The notes below the pieces were generated by a model. It searched no databases. It was not told the DNA's origin and worked only from the letters and a program-made list of their open reading frames with translations. Of a stretch of DNA of 64,000 nucleotides, positions 18,267 to 26,752 are shown in pieces. Source of the DNA: CAWCWN01 sp963799245 (lineage in GTDB: Bacteria; Chloroflexota; Ktedonobacteria; Ktedonobacterales; Ktedonobacteraceae); the NCBI GenBank assembly GCA_963799245.1, contig CAWCWN010000006.1, positions 62,001 through 126,000 of the forward strand, written 5' to 3'. The translations under genes were made by a program, and so were the position numbers. The first letter of the stretch is position 1. Every line of letters begins with the position of its first letter.

Positions 18267-19520
18267 ATGGCTCAAACGCCTATGACTGCACCACCTCTGC
18301 GCAGGCCCGCGACAGGCAGGATACTGCTATGGGTCATTGCGGTGGCGTCCTTTGGCTTGCTGGCCCTCTTGCTGCTGCAGGTCGTAATACAGCTCATTAT
18401 CCCTCCGCCGCCCTCGCGCTTACAGCAGGTGAGCGATGTTCCTCTGCCTGGCATACTTGTGTCTGCGCATGGTCAGAACCTGCCCCAGTCTGTACACTTT
18501 GATCGTTTTGACTTTGAGGCGCTGGATCCACAGAGCGGGCTGCTCTTTAGCGCCCATGATGGGCCGAGCGCCAGCAAATTGCCCGTATTGAAGGGGGAGC
18601 TGCCTGGCGGCGCGCGGCTTAACCCATCGATCGTGGTCTTTGATGTCAGGCACAATAAGTACGTCGCGAGCATTAATAGTGTCAATGTGCATGGTATCGC
18701 CGTGGCTCCCGATATTTCCAGGGTCTATGCCGCTGACGCCGGCAGCAGCGTCATCCGCATAATTGATGAGCAGGCGTGCCAGGCCTCCATCCGGGCTGGA
18801 GGCAGCATATGTACCGTCGCCCGATCGATCCGGGCCAGCCAGACCCCTGACTCTATAGAGTACGATGCCCAGCATCACGAGGTCTTCGTCTCCGAACCGG
18901 GTAATCTTTCGCCTCCTCAGGGCGTCATCGATGTGATTAACACGCGCAGCGACACCGTCATCAAAACGCTCAGGCTGGTTGCTGGCGTAGGACATATCCG
19001 TTACGACCCCACGCTGCAACGAGCCTTCGCCGTAGTTGTCTCGCCTGCAGGCAATAGCGGCCTCGTTGCTATCGATCCTATCACCAACACCATCGTCGCC
19101 CGCGCTGCGCTGCCACCTGCGTGCAGTGGTGCCCATGGCCTGGCTATAGACGGGTCGCAACAGGTCGCCTTTGTCGCTTGCGTCAACAGTCGCAATCTCG
19201 CCATGGTCGACCTGCGCAGGATGAAGCCTGTCGGAGACCTCAACAATCTTGCGCAGCTGGGACTCAAGCCGGATATCATTGTGCTGGATCCTGGTTTACA
19301 CGTTCTCTTCGCCGGGTGTCAGAGCGCTGTTTCGGTCTTTGATGAAAGCAGGGCGGCCAGGGGAGTGTTGCCCAAGTTTCACGATTACGTCCTCAGCACT
19401 GATTCCTCGCATAGCATCGCCCTGGATGCGCGCACGCACAACTTATACGTTCCGCTGACGGACGTCGGGAGCCGGCCAAGCATGCGAGTCGAGCACTATG
19501 ATCAGCATGGAACTGACTGA
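18267..19520 (+). CDS. Membrane-anchored YncE-like beta-propeller protein
   Basis: 417 residues with an N-terminal signal anchor (ILLWVIAVASFGLLALLLLQ, about 20-39) and an extracytoplasmic domain made of repeated blades of the type VVFDVRHNKYVASI, GVIDVINTRSDTVIKTLRL, GLVAIDPITNTIVARAALP and AMVDLRRMKPVGDL, characteristic of YncE/40-residue YVTN propellers. It has no heme or metal motif. GAGGAGAG precedes the start. It lies 172 bases after the third kinase and is probably exported to bind a ligand or partner protein such as a kinase ectodomain (inference). Its stop is only ten bases from the convergent ABC gene end. Confidence 0.85.
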   Translation: MAQTPMTAPPLRRPATGRILLWVIAVASFGLLALLLLQVVIQLIIPPPPSRLQQVSDVPLPGILVSAHGQNLPQSVHFDRFDFEALDPQSGLLFSAHDGPSASKLPVLKGELPGGARLNPSIVVFDVRHNKYVASINSVNVHGIAVAPDISRVYAADAGSSVIRIIDEQACQASIRAGGSICTVARSIRASQTPDSIEYDAQHHEVFVSEPGNLSPPQGVIDVINTRSDTVIKTLRLVAGVGHIRYDPTLQRAFAVVVSPAGNSGLVAIDPITNTIVARAALPPACSGAHGLAIDGSQQVAFVACVNSRNLAMVDLRRMKPVGDLNNLAQLGLKPDIIVLDPGLHVLFAGCQSAVSVFDESRAARGVLPKFHDYVLSTDSSHSIALDARTHNLYVPLTDVGSRPSMRVEHYDQHGTD

Positions 19521-19530
19521 TAGCCTGTGC

Positions 19531-21937
19531 TCACGCTTTGGCTTCGTAAAGGATGGTCGTCTCGGGGGCGAGGTAGACGCGATCTCCGCTGTTGAATATG
19601 TGCCGCTCAACGCGATTGCCCTGGCAGATGAGGCCATTCACACTGTCGGCATCCTCGATGACCCAGGCCCCATTTAGCCAGCGAATCCTTGCATGTAGGC
19701 GTGAGACGCGCTGGTCGGGCACATGCACATCGTTGCCCGGCAGGCGGCCAACGGTGAGCTCGGGCCTGTTCAGCCGGCATTCAGCAATGATCTTCCCTGC
19801 GTGCTCGATCAATATCCGCGCCTCCCTGGGTGGTGCTTGAGCTTGCGCCAGCTGCTCGTGGCCCCTCGCCGCGCCGGGCCGTGGTGGCTTGTCAGGGCCT
19901 GGCCCTACGGCAACAGGGGGGGCCCGGTTCTGTTGTGGCGCGGGCAGCGCTGGCTCATGCACGGGCGCAGCCGCGCGCTGGTCGTACATCAAAGGGACAA
20001 AGGCCGAGCGAATAATAGACTTATCGCCAGCTCGTTCAACATTGTAGCGATTCTGCTCCTCGAGGAGTGCGGCGAACACGCCCCCTTTGCTCTTCAGCTC
20101 CCTGAAGGTTCCCTGCTCGGCAATCAGCCCATCTTTGAGCACGATGATCTCATCCACGTTGCCGAGCGTGCTCAGGCGGTGGGAGATCATCAGCACTGTG
20201 CGTCCAACGATCAGCTTATCCAGGGCATGCATGACTTCGGCCTCCGCCTCGACGTCCAGGCTGGCGGTCGGCTCGTCGAGTATCAGGATCGGCCCATCGC
20301 GCAGAATAGCGCGCGCTATGGCCAGACGCTGGCGCTGGCCGCCAGAGAAGTTCTTGCCCTGTTCGCGGACGTAGGTATTGTAACCATCTGGCAGGCTCAT
20401 GATCGTCTCGTGCATCTGAGCTTTTTGCGCCGCGTCGATGATCTCATCCTCGCTGGCCCCTGGTTTGCCGACCTCGATATTCTCGCGGATTGTGCCTTCG
20501 AAGAGGACCGAATCCTGGAGAACCATACTCACATTCTGGCGCAGGACGCTGAGGGGGTACATGCGGCTGTCGACGCCGTCGAATTCTCAGCGAGCCGTCC
20601 GTGACCTCATAGAAGCGTGGAATCAGCTTGACGAGCGTCGTTTTGCCGCCGCCGGAGAGTCCGACGAGCGCCACCTTCCCCCCGGCTGGGATGCGCAGGT
20701 TGATGCCTTTGAGGATCAGGCGGTCTTTCGTATAGCCGAAGCGCACATTCTCGAAGGAAATCTTCCCGCGCAGTTTGCGCGGCCCATAGTAGGGAGTTCC
20801 GCTGTCAAGCACCTCCGGCGCCTGGTCCAGCACCTCCTGGATGCGCTCAGCGCCGGAACCTGCGTTGCTGCCAAGGGTGGTCAACTTCGAGAGATCGCGC
20901 ATAGGCTGGTACAGCTTGCCGAGGTATGTAAGGAAGAGGACCAGCGTGCCAATGTCCACGCTTGCAGCGGGAATGGTAACAGGACCGAGGACGTGGAAGG
21001 AGTAGCCCGCGGCCACATAGCCGCCCACGCCAAGGATAATTGACGTGCCGAGCGCCACCAGGATGGCAACGATGGGCGTATATTGCGCCTGCAAACCACC
21101 CGCGCGCAGGGCCGCCTCCCGGTTCTTGCCGACGTAGCCGCCGAAGCGCAGGTCCTCGCGCTCTTCACGTGTGAAGACCTTGATGACTGTCAGGGCGTTG
21201 ATGTCCTCGGTGGCGACGTCGGCTACCTGGCCGGCCGCCTTTGCTGCCTTTTTGGATGCCGCTTTGATGCTCTTGGTGTAGGTGAGGACGATTACTAAGA
21301 GCGCGGGCGCGATAACAAGGGAGAGCAACGTATAGGGTGGGCTGATCATGTACATGATAATGGCCACGCCCAGCAGCGTCAGAATGCCTCCCAGCAGGTC
21401 CACCAGGCCATCCGTGACAAATTTTTCAATATCGGCGATATTGCCTGTGATGCGCTGAACCAGGTCACCCTTTTTCTGTCTGCCATGCCAGTCCAGCGAG
21501 AGGCGCTGCAGGTGCTCGAACAGTTGCGTACGCAGCCTGGCCGTCATGTTCTGTGACACGTGGGAGGCAATGAAGAGCTGGTAGTACGTCAGGACCGCGC
21601 TAATACTGCCGAAGATCAGCAGCAGCAGCACCGAGAAGATGATCACGCCAATGGTGCTGTTCTGGGTCACGAGGTCTGGATATTTCGAGGTAAGGGGGCA
21701 GGTGGTCTGCGCTACGCTGCCGGAGGGATCGAAGCGATTGAACCAGTTGAGCACACCATTCAGCATCGGGAAAGTACAGGCCGGGTCGTTGCCAGGGTTT
21801 TGAATCTTACTGGGAATAAATTTGATAGGCAGAGCGGCGATGAGATCAGAGACCACTTGCACACCTACCATGACTACCGCCACAACAACGAGCAGGCGAT
21901 ATCCCTTGAGATTGCGGTAGAGAAACTTGAATAGCAT
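19531..21937 (-). pseudogene. ABC exporter (membrane + ATPase) fused to C-terminal FHA domain, one frameshift
   Basis: Two overlapping frames make one protein of about 800 residues. The first (from ATG 21937, after GAGGAGAGG) has six predicted membrane helices, an ABC exporter core and Walker A LVGLSGGGKTTLVKLI. Just after YEVTDGSLRI it goes out of frame; the second frame resumes at DGVDSRMYPLSVLRQNVSMV with signature NFSGGQRQR, Walker B ILILDEPTAS and the H-loop. One extra base in the GAATTC at 20581-20586 explains it. Residues after the ATPase form a linker and an FHA domain (LTVGRLPGNDVHV, SRLHARI, ADSVNG), a phosphothreonine-binding module rarely attached to ABC exporters. It ends the ATP-grasp operon. 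It may be a real null, a sequencing error or a recoded gene. Confidence 0.85.
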
Positions 21938-22042
21938 TATCCTCTCCTCACGCATATATCGGGCGGCGATCACGCCAGGTAAGATCGATGTTTTTCAGGC
22001 GCGCGGGCCATCTCGACGGTAGAATAGGACGGGTGCAGAGCG

Positions 22043-22969
22043 TCAGTCCCCTTTCTTGCCCGCCAGGCGTACAGCGTCGATGTGTTCGCTGCGCCAGGCC
22101 GACTGATCTTTGCGCGCTTGCCTGCGGCGTTGATTGCGTGCCCGGCGTGCCTCGCGCTGCAGCTCGGTTTGCCGGGCGGCATGGAGGATATATTCCGCAA
22201 CGCGCGCCACCGCCCGCGGCACCAGGCCAAAGCTGGGAAAGTCATTGATATCGAGCAGCGCCAGGCCCTGAGACGTCTCGACCACGTCCAGGCCGAAGAT
22301 ATCCAATCCGAAAAGTTTGCCCACCTCCAGCGCCAGCCTGCGCAGTTGCGGTGTGAGCGGGATCAGCCCTTCCTGCACCTGGCCGTGCAGGGGAGATTTT
22401 TTTGCAACGGCATAGACCTCTTTGCCTGTGACGTAGAGTTTGATGTCGTAGCCGCTGTTCTCAACGTAGTGCTGCGCGAGGAAGTAGCTCTCTTTCTCAT
22501 CCTCCTCAATCTCCAGCGTCGCCAGGTCGGCTGGAGAAGCGAGGCGGTAAATACCGCGACACGAGCTGCCGGTGTTCGGTTTGACGACCAGGGGGTACTC
22601 CGCCGGCGCAATCTGCGCGAGAAGGCGCAGATGAGCAGCGAAATAGGTCGTGGGGATAGGCAGGCCATGAGCACGGGCGAATGTCGCCGCCACCGCTTTG
22701 TCACGCACCAGGCGAATGGAGCGCGAGTTATTGATGGTCAGGATGCCGGCAGCCTCGGCCGCCTCAAGGATGATCAGGCCAGGGCCGGCTGAGACAGTTT
22801 TCAGCACGTAGGCGTCGTAACCATATGAGGGAAGGGCTGAGAGGTTTGTCACCATCTCCTGCGGCTCAAGCTCGTCGACGCTATGGCGCCACTGGCGCAA
22901 CTGGTCGGCGATGACCATCGGCATCGGCTCTTTGCGATATTGCTCTTCGATAATGAAGCAGAAGCGCAT
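22043..22969 (-). CDS. ATP-grasp ligase, RimK/ITPK-like
   Basis: 308 residues. The ATP-grasp fold is shown by YPLVVKPNTGSSCRGIYRL (phosphate-binding loop), FLAQHYVENSGYDIKLYVTG (adenine hinge and strand) and LDVVETSQGLALLDINDFPS, with the Asp and Asn that bind Mg2+. Such enzymes activate a carboxylate with ATP and join it to an amine or hydroxyl; some relatives phosphorylate inositol phosphates. AAGGAGG lies five bases before the ATG. It starts 27 bases after the ATP-grasp/phosphotransferase fusion and 105 bases before the ABC exporter gene, so the three are probably one operon. Substrate unknown; a role in peptide ligation or modification is inferred. The C-terminal 40 residues are Arg-rich. 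Confidence 0.87.
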   Translation of the reverse strand: MRFCFIIEEQYRKEPMPMVIADQLRQWRHSVDELEPQEMVTNLSALPSYGYDAYVLKTVSAGPGLIILEAAEAAGILTINNSRSIRLVRDKAVAATFARAHGLPIPTTYFAAHLRLLAQIAPAEYPLVVKPNTGSSCRGIYRLASPADLATLEIEEDEKESYFLAQHYVENSGYDIKLYVTGKEVYAVAKKSPLHGQVQEGLIPLTPQLRRLALEVGKLFGLDIFGLDVVETSQGLALLDINDFPSFGLVPRAVARVAEYILHAARQTELQREARRARNQRRRQARKDQSAWRSEHIDAVRLAGKKGD

Positions 22970-22996
22970 CCTGTCCTCCTTCCGACTGACGGACCG

Positions 22997-25357
22997 CTAA
23001 CGTTCCGCAGTCTTCTCTTTCCCCGCCAGGCAGAGCGCAACTTCATCTAATATGGCGGCGAGTTCTTTGGGGCGGGGACTATTGAGTCGATGGACTCGCC
23101 GGGTCGCAATTTTGAAAAGCAATGCGCCTTCGTAGAGCTTTGAGCGGGCTATACTGCCATTCAATTCCTGCAGATCGACCCCGCGTGCGAGCATGGCCTG
23201 TCGATAAGCATGCATGAATAGCCCGGCGCTGGCCTCAAACCATTGGCGGATGCCTGGATGATGATACCAGAGCCCGTACGGGCGCAGGTAGGCCAGGAAG
23301 TAACCGATGTCGAGCGCTGGATCTGCCAGGCAGAAACCATCGAAATCGACGACGAAGGCATGATGGCTATGGAAGAGCAACTGGCTGCTTTTAAAGCCCC
23401 CATGGGCGGGTCGGTAGCTCTCCGGCTGCAGCGTTTCCAGCGCCTCGGCCAGCCTTTGCGCCAGACGCAAAACCTCATCGGCCTGTTGAGGATCATGCCC
23501 GGCTAGGAGCGCGGCCCTCTCTCGCACTCGCCTGGCTTCCTGTGAGCCTGTACGTATCTTGCTGTCGTGCGGCTGTACCGCGCTGGTATGCAGCTGTGCC
23601 AGGATCTCTGCTGTGAGGCGGAGTTCCTCTTCCGCCAGGATCACCCTGTCCACTTCACCGCCACGCCCAAATACCACCTGTGCGCGGAAGCAGTGCTTCC
23701 CGGTTCGTAGCTGATTTCCTGGTTCCGCTGGATTGGCTGGCTGGACTGCTGCGTTAAAAACAAGGCCTGCTATATCGCTTACTCCGAGTGGTCGCGGCAG
23801 CAGGGGGAACTGCTGACCTGAGTTGACCTGCTCTGCGTAAAGCGCCTGCATGGTGGCCTGGACCTTGCGCGCCTGCTCAACGTCTGCGTAGACTTTCCCA
23901 TAGATGGTCAGCGTTTGCTGGAAGGGGATACCTTCTTGATGGTGCTCCAGAGTGAGATGATAGCGAATGACGCAGCGGCTGGCTGGTTTATAGCGTACAG
24001 GTTCGGCGCGCGCCGTGGAGAGATGATATGACAGCTCATGTAGCTGTTGATGGGCTGCTTCTTCTAGCACCCTGAAGAGCTGGCCCTCAGGAGCCGTATC
24101 ACAGCACACGGGAAGCGTGGAAAGTGCCGTATCCATTGGAAATGCCTGCAGTGAGAGGCCCAGTTCGTCGGCTTGTAAAATGCCCGCTGCCTGGATGTGA
24201 AGTGGCGCCTGCTGTACCTGCGCTGGCTGGAAACGAATGTGCGTCCCCTCCAGCGCCGACTCGGCCAGGGTCAGGCTGACCCAGTGATCGGGAATGCTTG
24301 CATGCGGATGGGCGCGGCCGGGTCGTCTCTCGCCCGCATTGTAAACGACTGCCAGCCCGCGCGCCGGCTTGCGGCGCAGGTAGCGCACAAAGAGGTCAAC
24401 TGGCCCCTGAGAGCCGGGCAGCAAAGGGAGGTGCGAGCGCTCAAAAAGCAGCGTTACGATTGAGGGGAGCTCGCTGATGGAGAGGCCTGTTGGGGCTGCA
24501 GGCACGTCCCCCGGGTTGCCCTCACTAGTATCATGCCACGCCTGCCCCAGGCCTTCCACCAGCTCCACCAGGGCGGTAGCGGCATCTGGGACGCCGCGAA
24601 AGCCGGGAAACGAATTTACATCGACGATGACCACACCCTGATCTGATAGCAAGAGATCGACGCCGTAGAGGTGCAGGTTCAATACGCGGCCAACTTCTCG
24701 CACGATCTGCACCCATGCAGCTGGCAGTGCCTCTGTCGGCAGAGGCTCATCCTTTTTTCCGGCAGAGCTTAGAGCTGAGGGTCGCCGCGCTGCGTAGACG
24801 CGCTGGTCAATCACCCAGAATTTGATGTCCCAACCGTCACCTGGCACGAACTGCTGGAGTATGACAGGCTCCTGGCTCCAGCGGGGAGCGCATGCCATTA
24901 ACTGCTCAACGCCGTCCACCTTTGCCACCAGGTCCCCACGATAACTGTAACGACTTTTAACTATAAGTGGAAATGGCAGCGTTGCGAACAGATTGTGTTG
25001 CTCGAGCAGCTGCGCCAGAGAGGTGAAAGAGTAGGTGTGAGGCCAGGGAAGATGCTCTGCTGCCATCAGCCGGGACATGCGCTCGCGATCCTGGCAAGCC
25101 AGGGTCGCGGCCCAGCTGTTGATGACTCGGGCTCCGCGTTGTTCGAGGACGTGCGCGAGGTCCAGCGCCTCTCGGGCGTGTGATTTCAGCAGGTAGAGGT
25201 CCGCCAGCGGCTCTTCCGCCGCAAGCGCCTTTGAGCTCGTTGGCTGGCGCACGTCGAGCAGGCGTACGCGGTGGTTGACGCTCAGCTTTTGCAGCACGAC
25301 CGCAATTACAGGGTGATCCCTTGTTTCCGGGTTATCTATAAGCAGGCAGATTTGCAT
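22997..25357 (-). CDS. ATP-grasp / APH-type phosphotransferase fusion
   Basis: 786 residues from the ATG preceded by AAGGAGAAGG. Residues 1-290 are an ATP-grasp domain (PLIVKSRYSYRGDLVAKV, VILQQFVPGDGWDIKFWV, VVIVDVNSFPGFRGV). A linker of about 150 residues leads to an aminoglycoside-phosphotransferase-like kinase fold: N-lobe strand RYKPASRCVIRYHL with a lysine in TIYGKVY, and C-lobe AHGGFKSSQLLF and VVDFDGFCLADPALDIGYFL. In the C-lobe the catalytic Asp of the usual H-G-D-x-x-x-x-N motif is Gly and the Asn is Gln, while the metal-binding DFD is kept. So phosphotransfer may be lost or altered. First gene of the ATP-grasp/exporter operon. Fusion of these two ATP-using folds is uncommon; the function is not known. 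Confidence 0.85.
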   Translation of the reverse strand: MQICLLIDNPETRDHPVIAVVLQKLSVNHRVRLLDVRQPTSSKALAAEEPLADLYLLKSHAREALDLAHVLEQRGARVINSWAATLACQDRERMSRLMAAEHLPWPHTYSFTSLAQLLEQHNLFATLPFPLIVKSRYSYRGDLVAKVDGVEQLMACAPRWSQEPVILQQFVPGDGWDIKFWVIDQRVYAARRPSALSSAGKKDEPLPTEALPAAWVQIVREVGRVLNLHLYGVDLLLSDQGVVIVDVNSFPGFRGVPDAATALVELVEGLGQAWHDTSEGNPGDVPAAPTGLSISELPSIVTLLFERSHLPLLPGSQGPVDLFVRYLRRKPARGLAVVYNAGERRPGRAHPHASIPDHWVSLTLAESALEGTHIRFQPAQVQQAPLHIQAAGILQADELGLSLQAFPMDTALSTLPVCCDTAPEGQLFRVLEEAAHQQLHELSYHLSTARAEPVRYKPASRCVIRYHLTLEHHQEGIPFQQTLTIYGKVYADVEQARKVQATMQALYAEQVNSGQQFPLLPRPLGVSDIAGLVFNAAVQPANPAEPGNQLRTGKHCFRAQVVFGRGGEVDRVILAEEELRLTAEILAQLHTSAVQPHDSKIRTGSQEARRVRERAALLAGHDPQQADEVLRLAQRLAEALETLQPESYRPAHGGFKSSQLLFHSHHAFVVDFDGFCLADPALDIGYFLAYLRPYGLWYHHPGIRQWFEASAGLFMHAYRQAMLARGVDLQELNGSIARSKLYEGALLFKIATRRVHRLNSPRPKELAAILDEVALCLAGKEKTAER

Positions 25358-25473
25358 ATCCTTCTCCTTGCTCCTCAATGAGGCAGAATTTCAACTCTGC
25401 GGGTGAGAGCAGAAAGCTATGGCTATTTCCGTTTCGCGTGGTTCCTGCTCTCCTGCATAGAACCTCTTCAACA

Positions 25474-25502
25474 AGTCTACACCCTCCCTAAAAACTGGAC
25501 AA
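25474..25502 (-). promoter_or_regulatory. Predicted promoter of the ATP-grasp operon
   Basis: On the minus strand, TTGTCC (25502-25497) and TAGACT (25479-25474) are separated by 17 bases, about 110 bases upstream of the ATP-grasp fusion start. Both hexamers match the sigma-70 consensus at four of six positions. The position fits a short untranslated leader. Confidence 0.5.
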
Positions 25503-25773
25503 TTGCAGGAGACCCTAAGCCGCGAGACATCCTCGTGCAGGAAATGACAGCGTGGACATGGTTTTATCCCCCTCGCTGGTTCCGGGAGGAGCGCTCCGCA
25601 TTTCAGAAGCAACGACGCACCCGGACGCGACAGCCCGCGGGATGCGCTCGAGAGCAGCCTCAGAGAGGTAGAAAAAAGACCTTGACTTATACCTCACATT
25701 TCGCAGGAGATCTCGACGGAAATAGGTATTTTTGCTAGGATGAGGGAAAAGACCATAAAGGAGCGATGAAGGG

Positions 25774-25872
25774 ATGCAGACCGCCGAGAGTTATGTGAAA
25801 GCCATTTGCCCTGCAGCGCAGGGTGAACCAGAGCATACAAGCTGGATATCAGATCCTCCTCACTATTTCTGA
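25774..25872 (+). CDS. Small 32-residue peptide ORF, possible peptide precursor
   Basis: A short frame, divergent from the ATP-grasp operon, starting at ATG 25774 ten bases after AAAGGAG. Upstream, TCGACG (25713-25718) and an extended -10 TGCTAGGAT (25733-25741) are spaced by 17 bases, so transcription is plausible. The peptide begins MQTAESYVKAICPAAQGEPE and ends in DPPHYF; it is not hydrophobic and has no signal sequence. It matches nothing I recognise. Its position beside ATP-grasp genes and an exporter makes it a candidate substrate, but there is no repeated Thr/Ser-Glu/Asp core as in known graspetides. It could equally be a chance frame. Confidence 0.35.
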   Translation: MQTAESYVKAICPAAQGEPEHTSWISDPPHYF

Positions 25873-25895
25873 GGCTCCAATCACAAGCCGATCCT

Positions 25896-26486
25896 CTAGT
25901 AGCGTGTCAATGCAGCAACTACTTCAGCATACTCATCAATGAGCAGAGAGAGACTCACCAGTGTTGGATGGTTCTCCCGTTCCAACTGTGTCAGACGACG
26001 TCGCATTGCGTCATGAAGGCTTTGTAAATACCACAGCTTCTCTGCTCGGCTGGGACTTCCCCAACCCTCAGTGCCCTCCAATTTCAGTCGTCGTAACAAC
26101 GCTCTGCCATTTTGCAACTTGTCTGCAACCATCACCAGAAGCGTGCTTACCGATGCTGTTTCGACCAGTTTGAGATACGCTTCCTTGCGTTCCTTCCAAG
26201 GTGGCTTCGGAAATGTCTCACTTTCTGTACAGGCTTCGACGATCGCAAGAACCTCTTGCCCGAATTTTTCGCGAATTTGGTCACGCGCTTCTGCACCTTG
26301 ATCCTCAATGGCATCATGCAACAGCGCGGCTGACACCGTGGTTTCATCACCGCCATTGGCCTGTACCATACCTGCAACTTCCATCAGATGACCCATATAG
26401 GGAATATCAGGAACTATCGACTTTTTCTTGCGCTGACGACGATGGAGTTCTGAGGCAAGCTTTACTGATTCAACGAGAACATCCAC
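25896..26486 (-). CDS. Small HD-domain hydrolase, SpoT/MESH1-like
   Basis: 196 residues of the HD superfamily arrangement seen in the hydrolase half of RelA/SpoT: LASELHRRQRKKKSIVPDIPY, MGHLMEVAGMV, LLHDAIEDQG with the metal-binding His-Asp pair and the E-D, IREKFGQEVLAIVEACTES, and VMVADKLQNGRALL. No synthetase, TGS or ACT domain follows, so it resembles stand-alone small alarmone hydrolases. It may remove pyrophosphate from (p)ppGpp or act on another nucleotide; substrate is inferred from family resemblance. The GTG at 26486 is chosen because AGGAGAGAAGGAG lies just before it; the longer frame would start inside that site. Divergent from the two-component pair. Confidence 0.82.
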   Translation of the reverse strand: MDVLVESVKLASELHRRQRKKKSIVPDIPYMGHLMEVAGMVQANGGDETTVSAALLHDAIEDQGAEARDQIREKFGQEVLAIVEACTESETFPKPPWKERKEAYLKLVETASVSTLLVMVADKLQNGRALLRRLKLEGTEGWGSPSRAEKLWYLQSLHDAMRRRLTQLERENHPTLVSLSLLIDEYAEVVAALTRY

Positions 26487-26545
26487 GGTACGCTCCTTCT
26501 CTCCTCTTGAATACAATACTACACGATCCTCCTCATCTTTTCACT

Positions 26546-26583
26546 GGAAGACCCCTCATCAAAGAGGATGATGAGGGGCTTCC
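26546..26583. repeat. Strong stem-loop between divergent genes
   Basis: GGAAG-A-CCCCTCATC (26546-26560) pairs with GATGAGGGG-CTTCC (26570-26583), fourteen base pairs with one bulge and a nine-base loop. It lies 60 bases upstream of the HD hydrolase start. No U-run follows on either strand, so a simple intrinsic terminator is unlikely; a 5-prime leader structure or an insulator between the divergent units is possible. Confidence 0.6.
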
Positions 26584-26623
26584 CGCTCATCGATTGTTGC
26601 GGTAAACTATTCGTAGCATACGG

Positions 26624-26636
26624 TCTCAATATGAGA
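26624..26636. promoter_or_regulatory. Palindrome upstream of two-component operon
   Basis: A perfect inverted repeat TCTCA-ATA-TGAGA, followed by a partial repeat of the right arm (ATGAGA at 26650-26655), lies about 115 bases before the response regulator start. It may be an operator, perhaps for autoregulation by the response regulator, but such short palindromes also occur by chance. Confidence 0.3.
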
Positions 26637-26752
26637 CAGAAATGAGAATGCAGGGGTCATTTCTGCGACACTCATCTTTGTCTCGACTTGGTGCGCTACA
26701 GTGAGTGCAGGAAAGGGATGATGTCCTGACCCACTCAGAGGAGAAGCAAGCG

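Noticed and set aside
25391..25612. 73-codon Cys-rich frame (minus) ahead of the ATP-grasp fusion
   Set aside because: TTG start without ribosome site, and the predicted operon promoter lies inside it.
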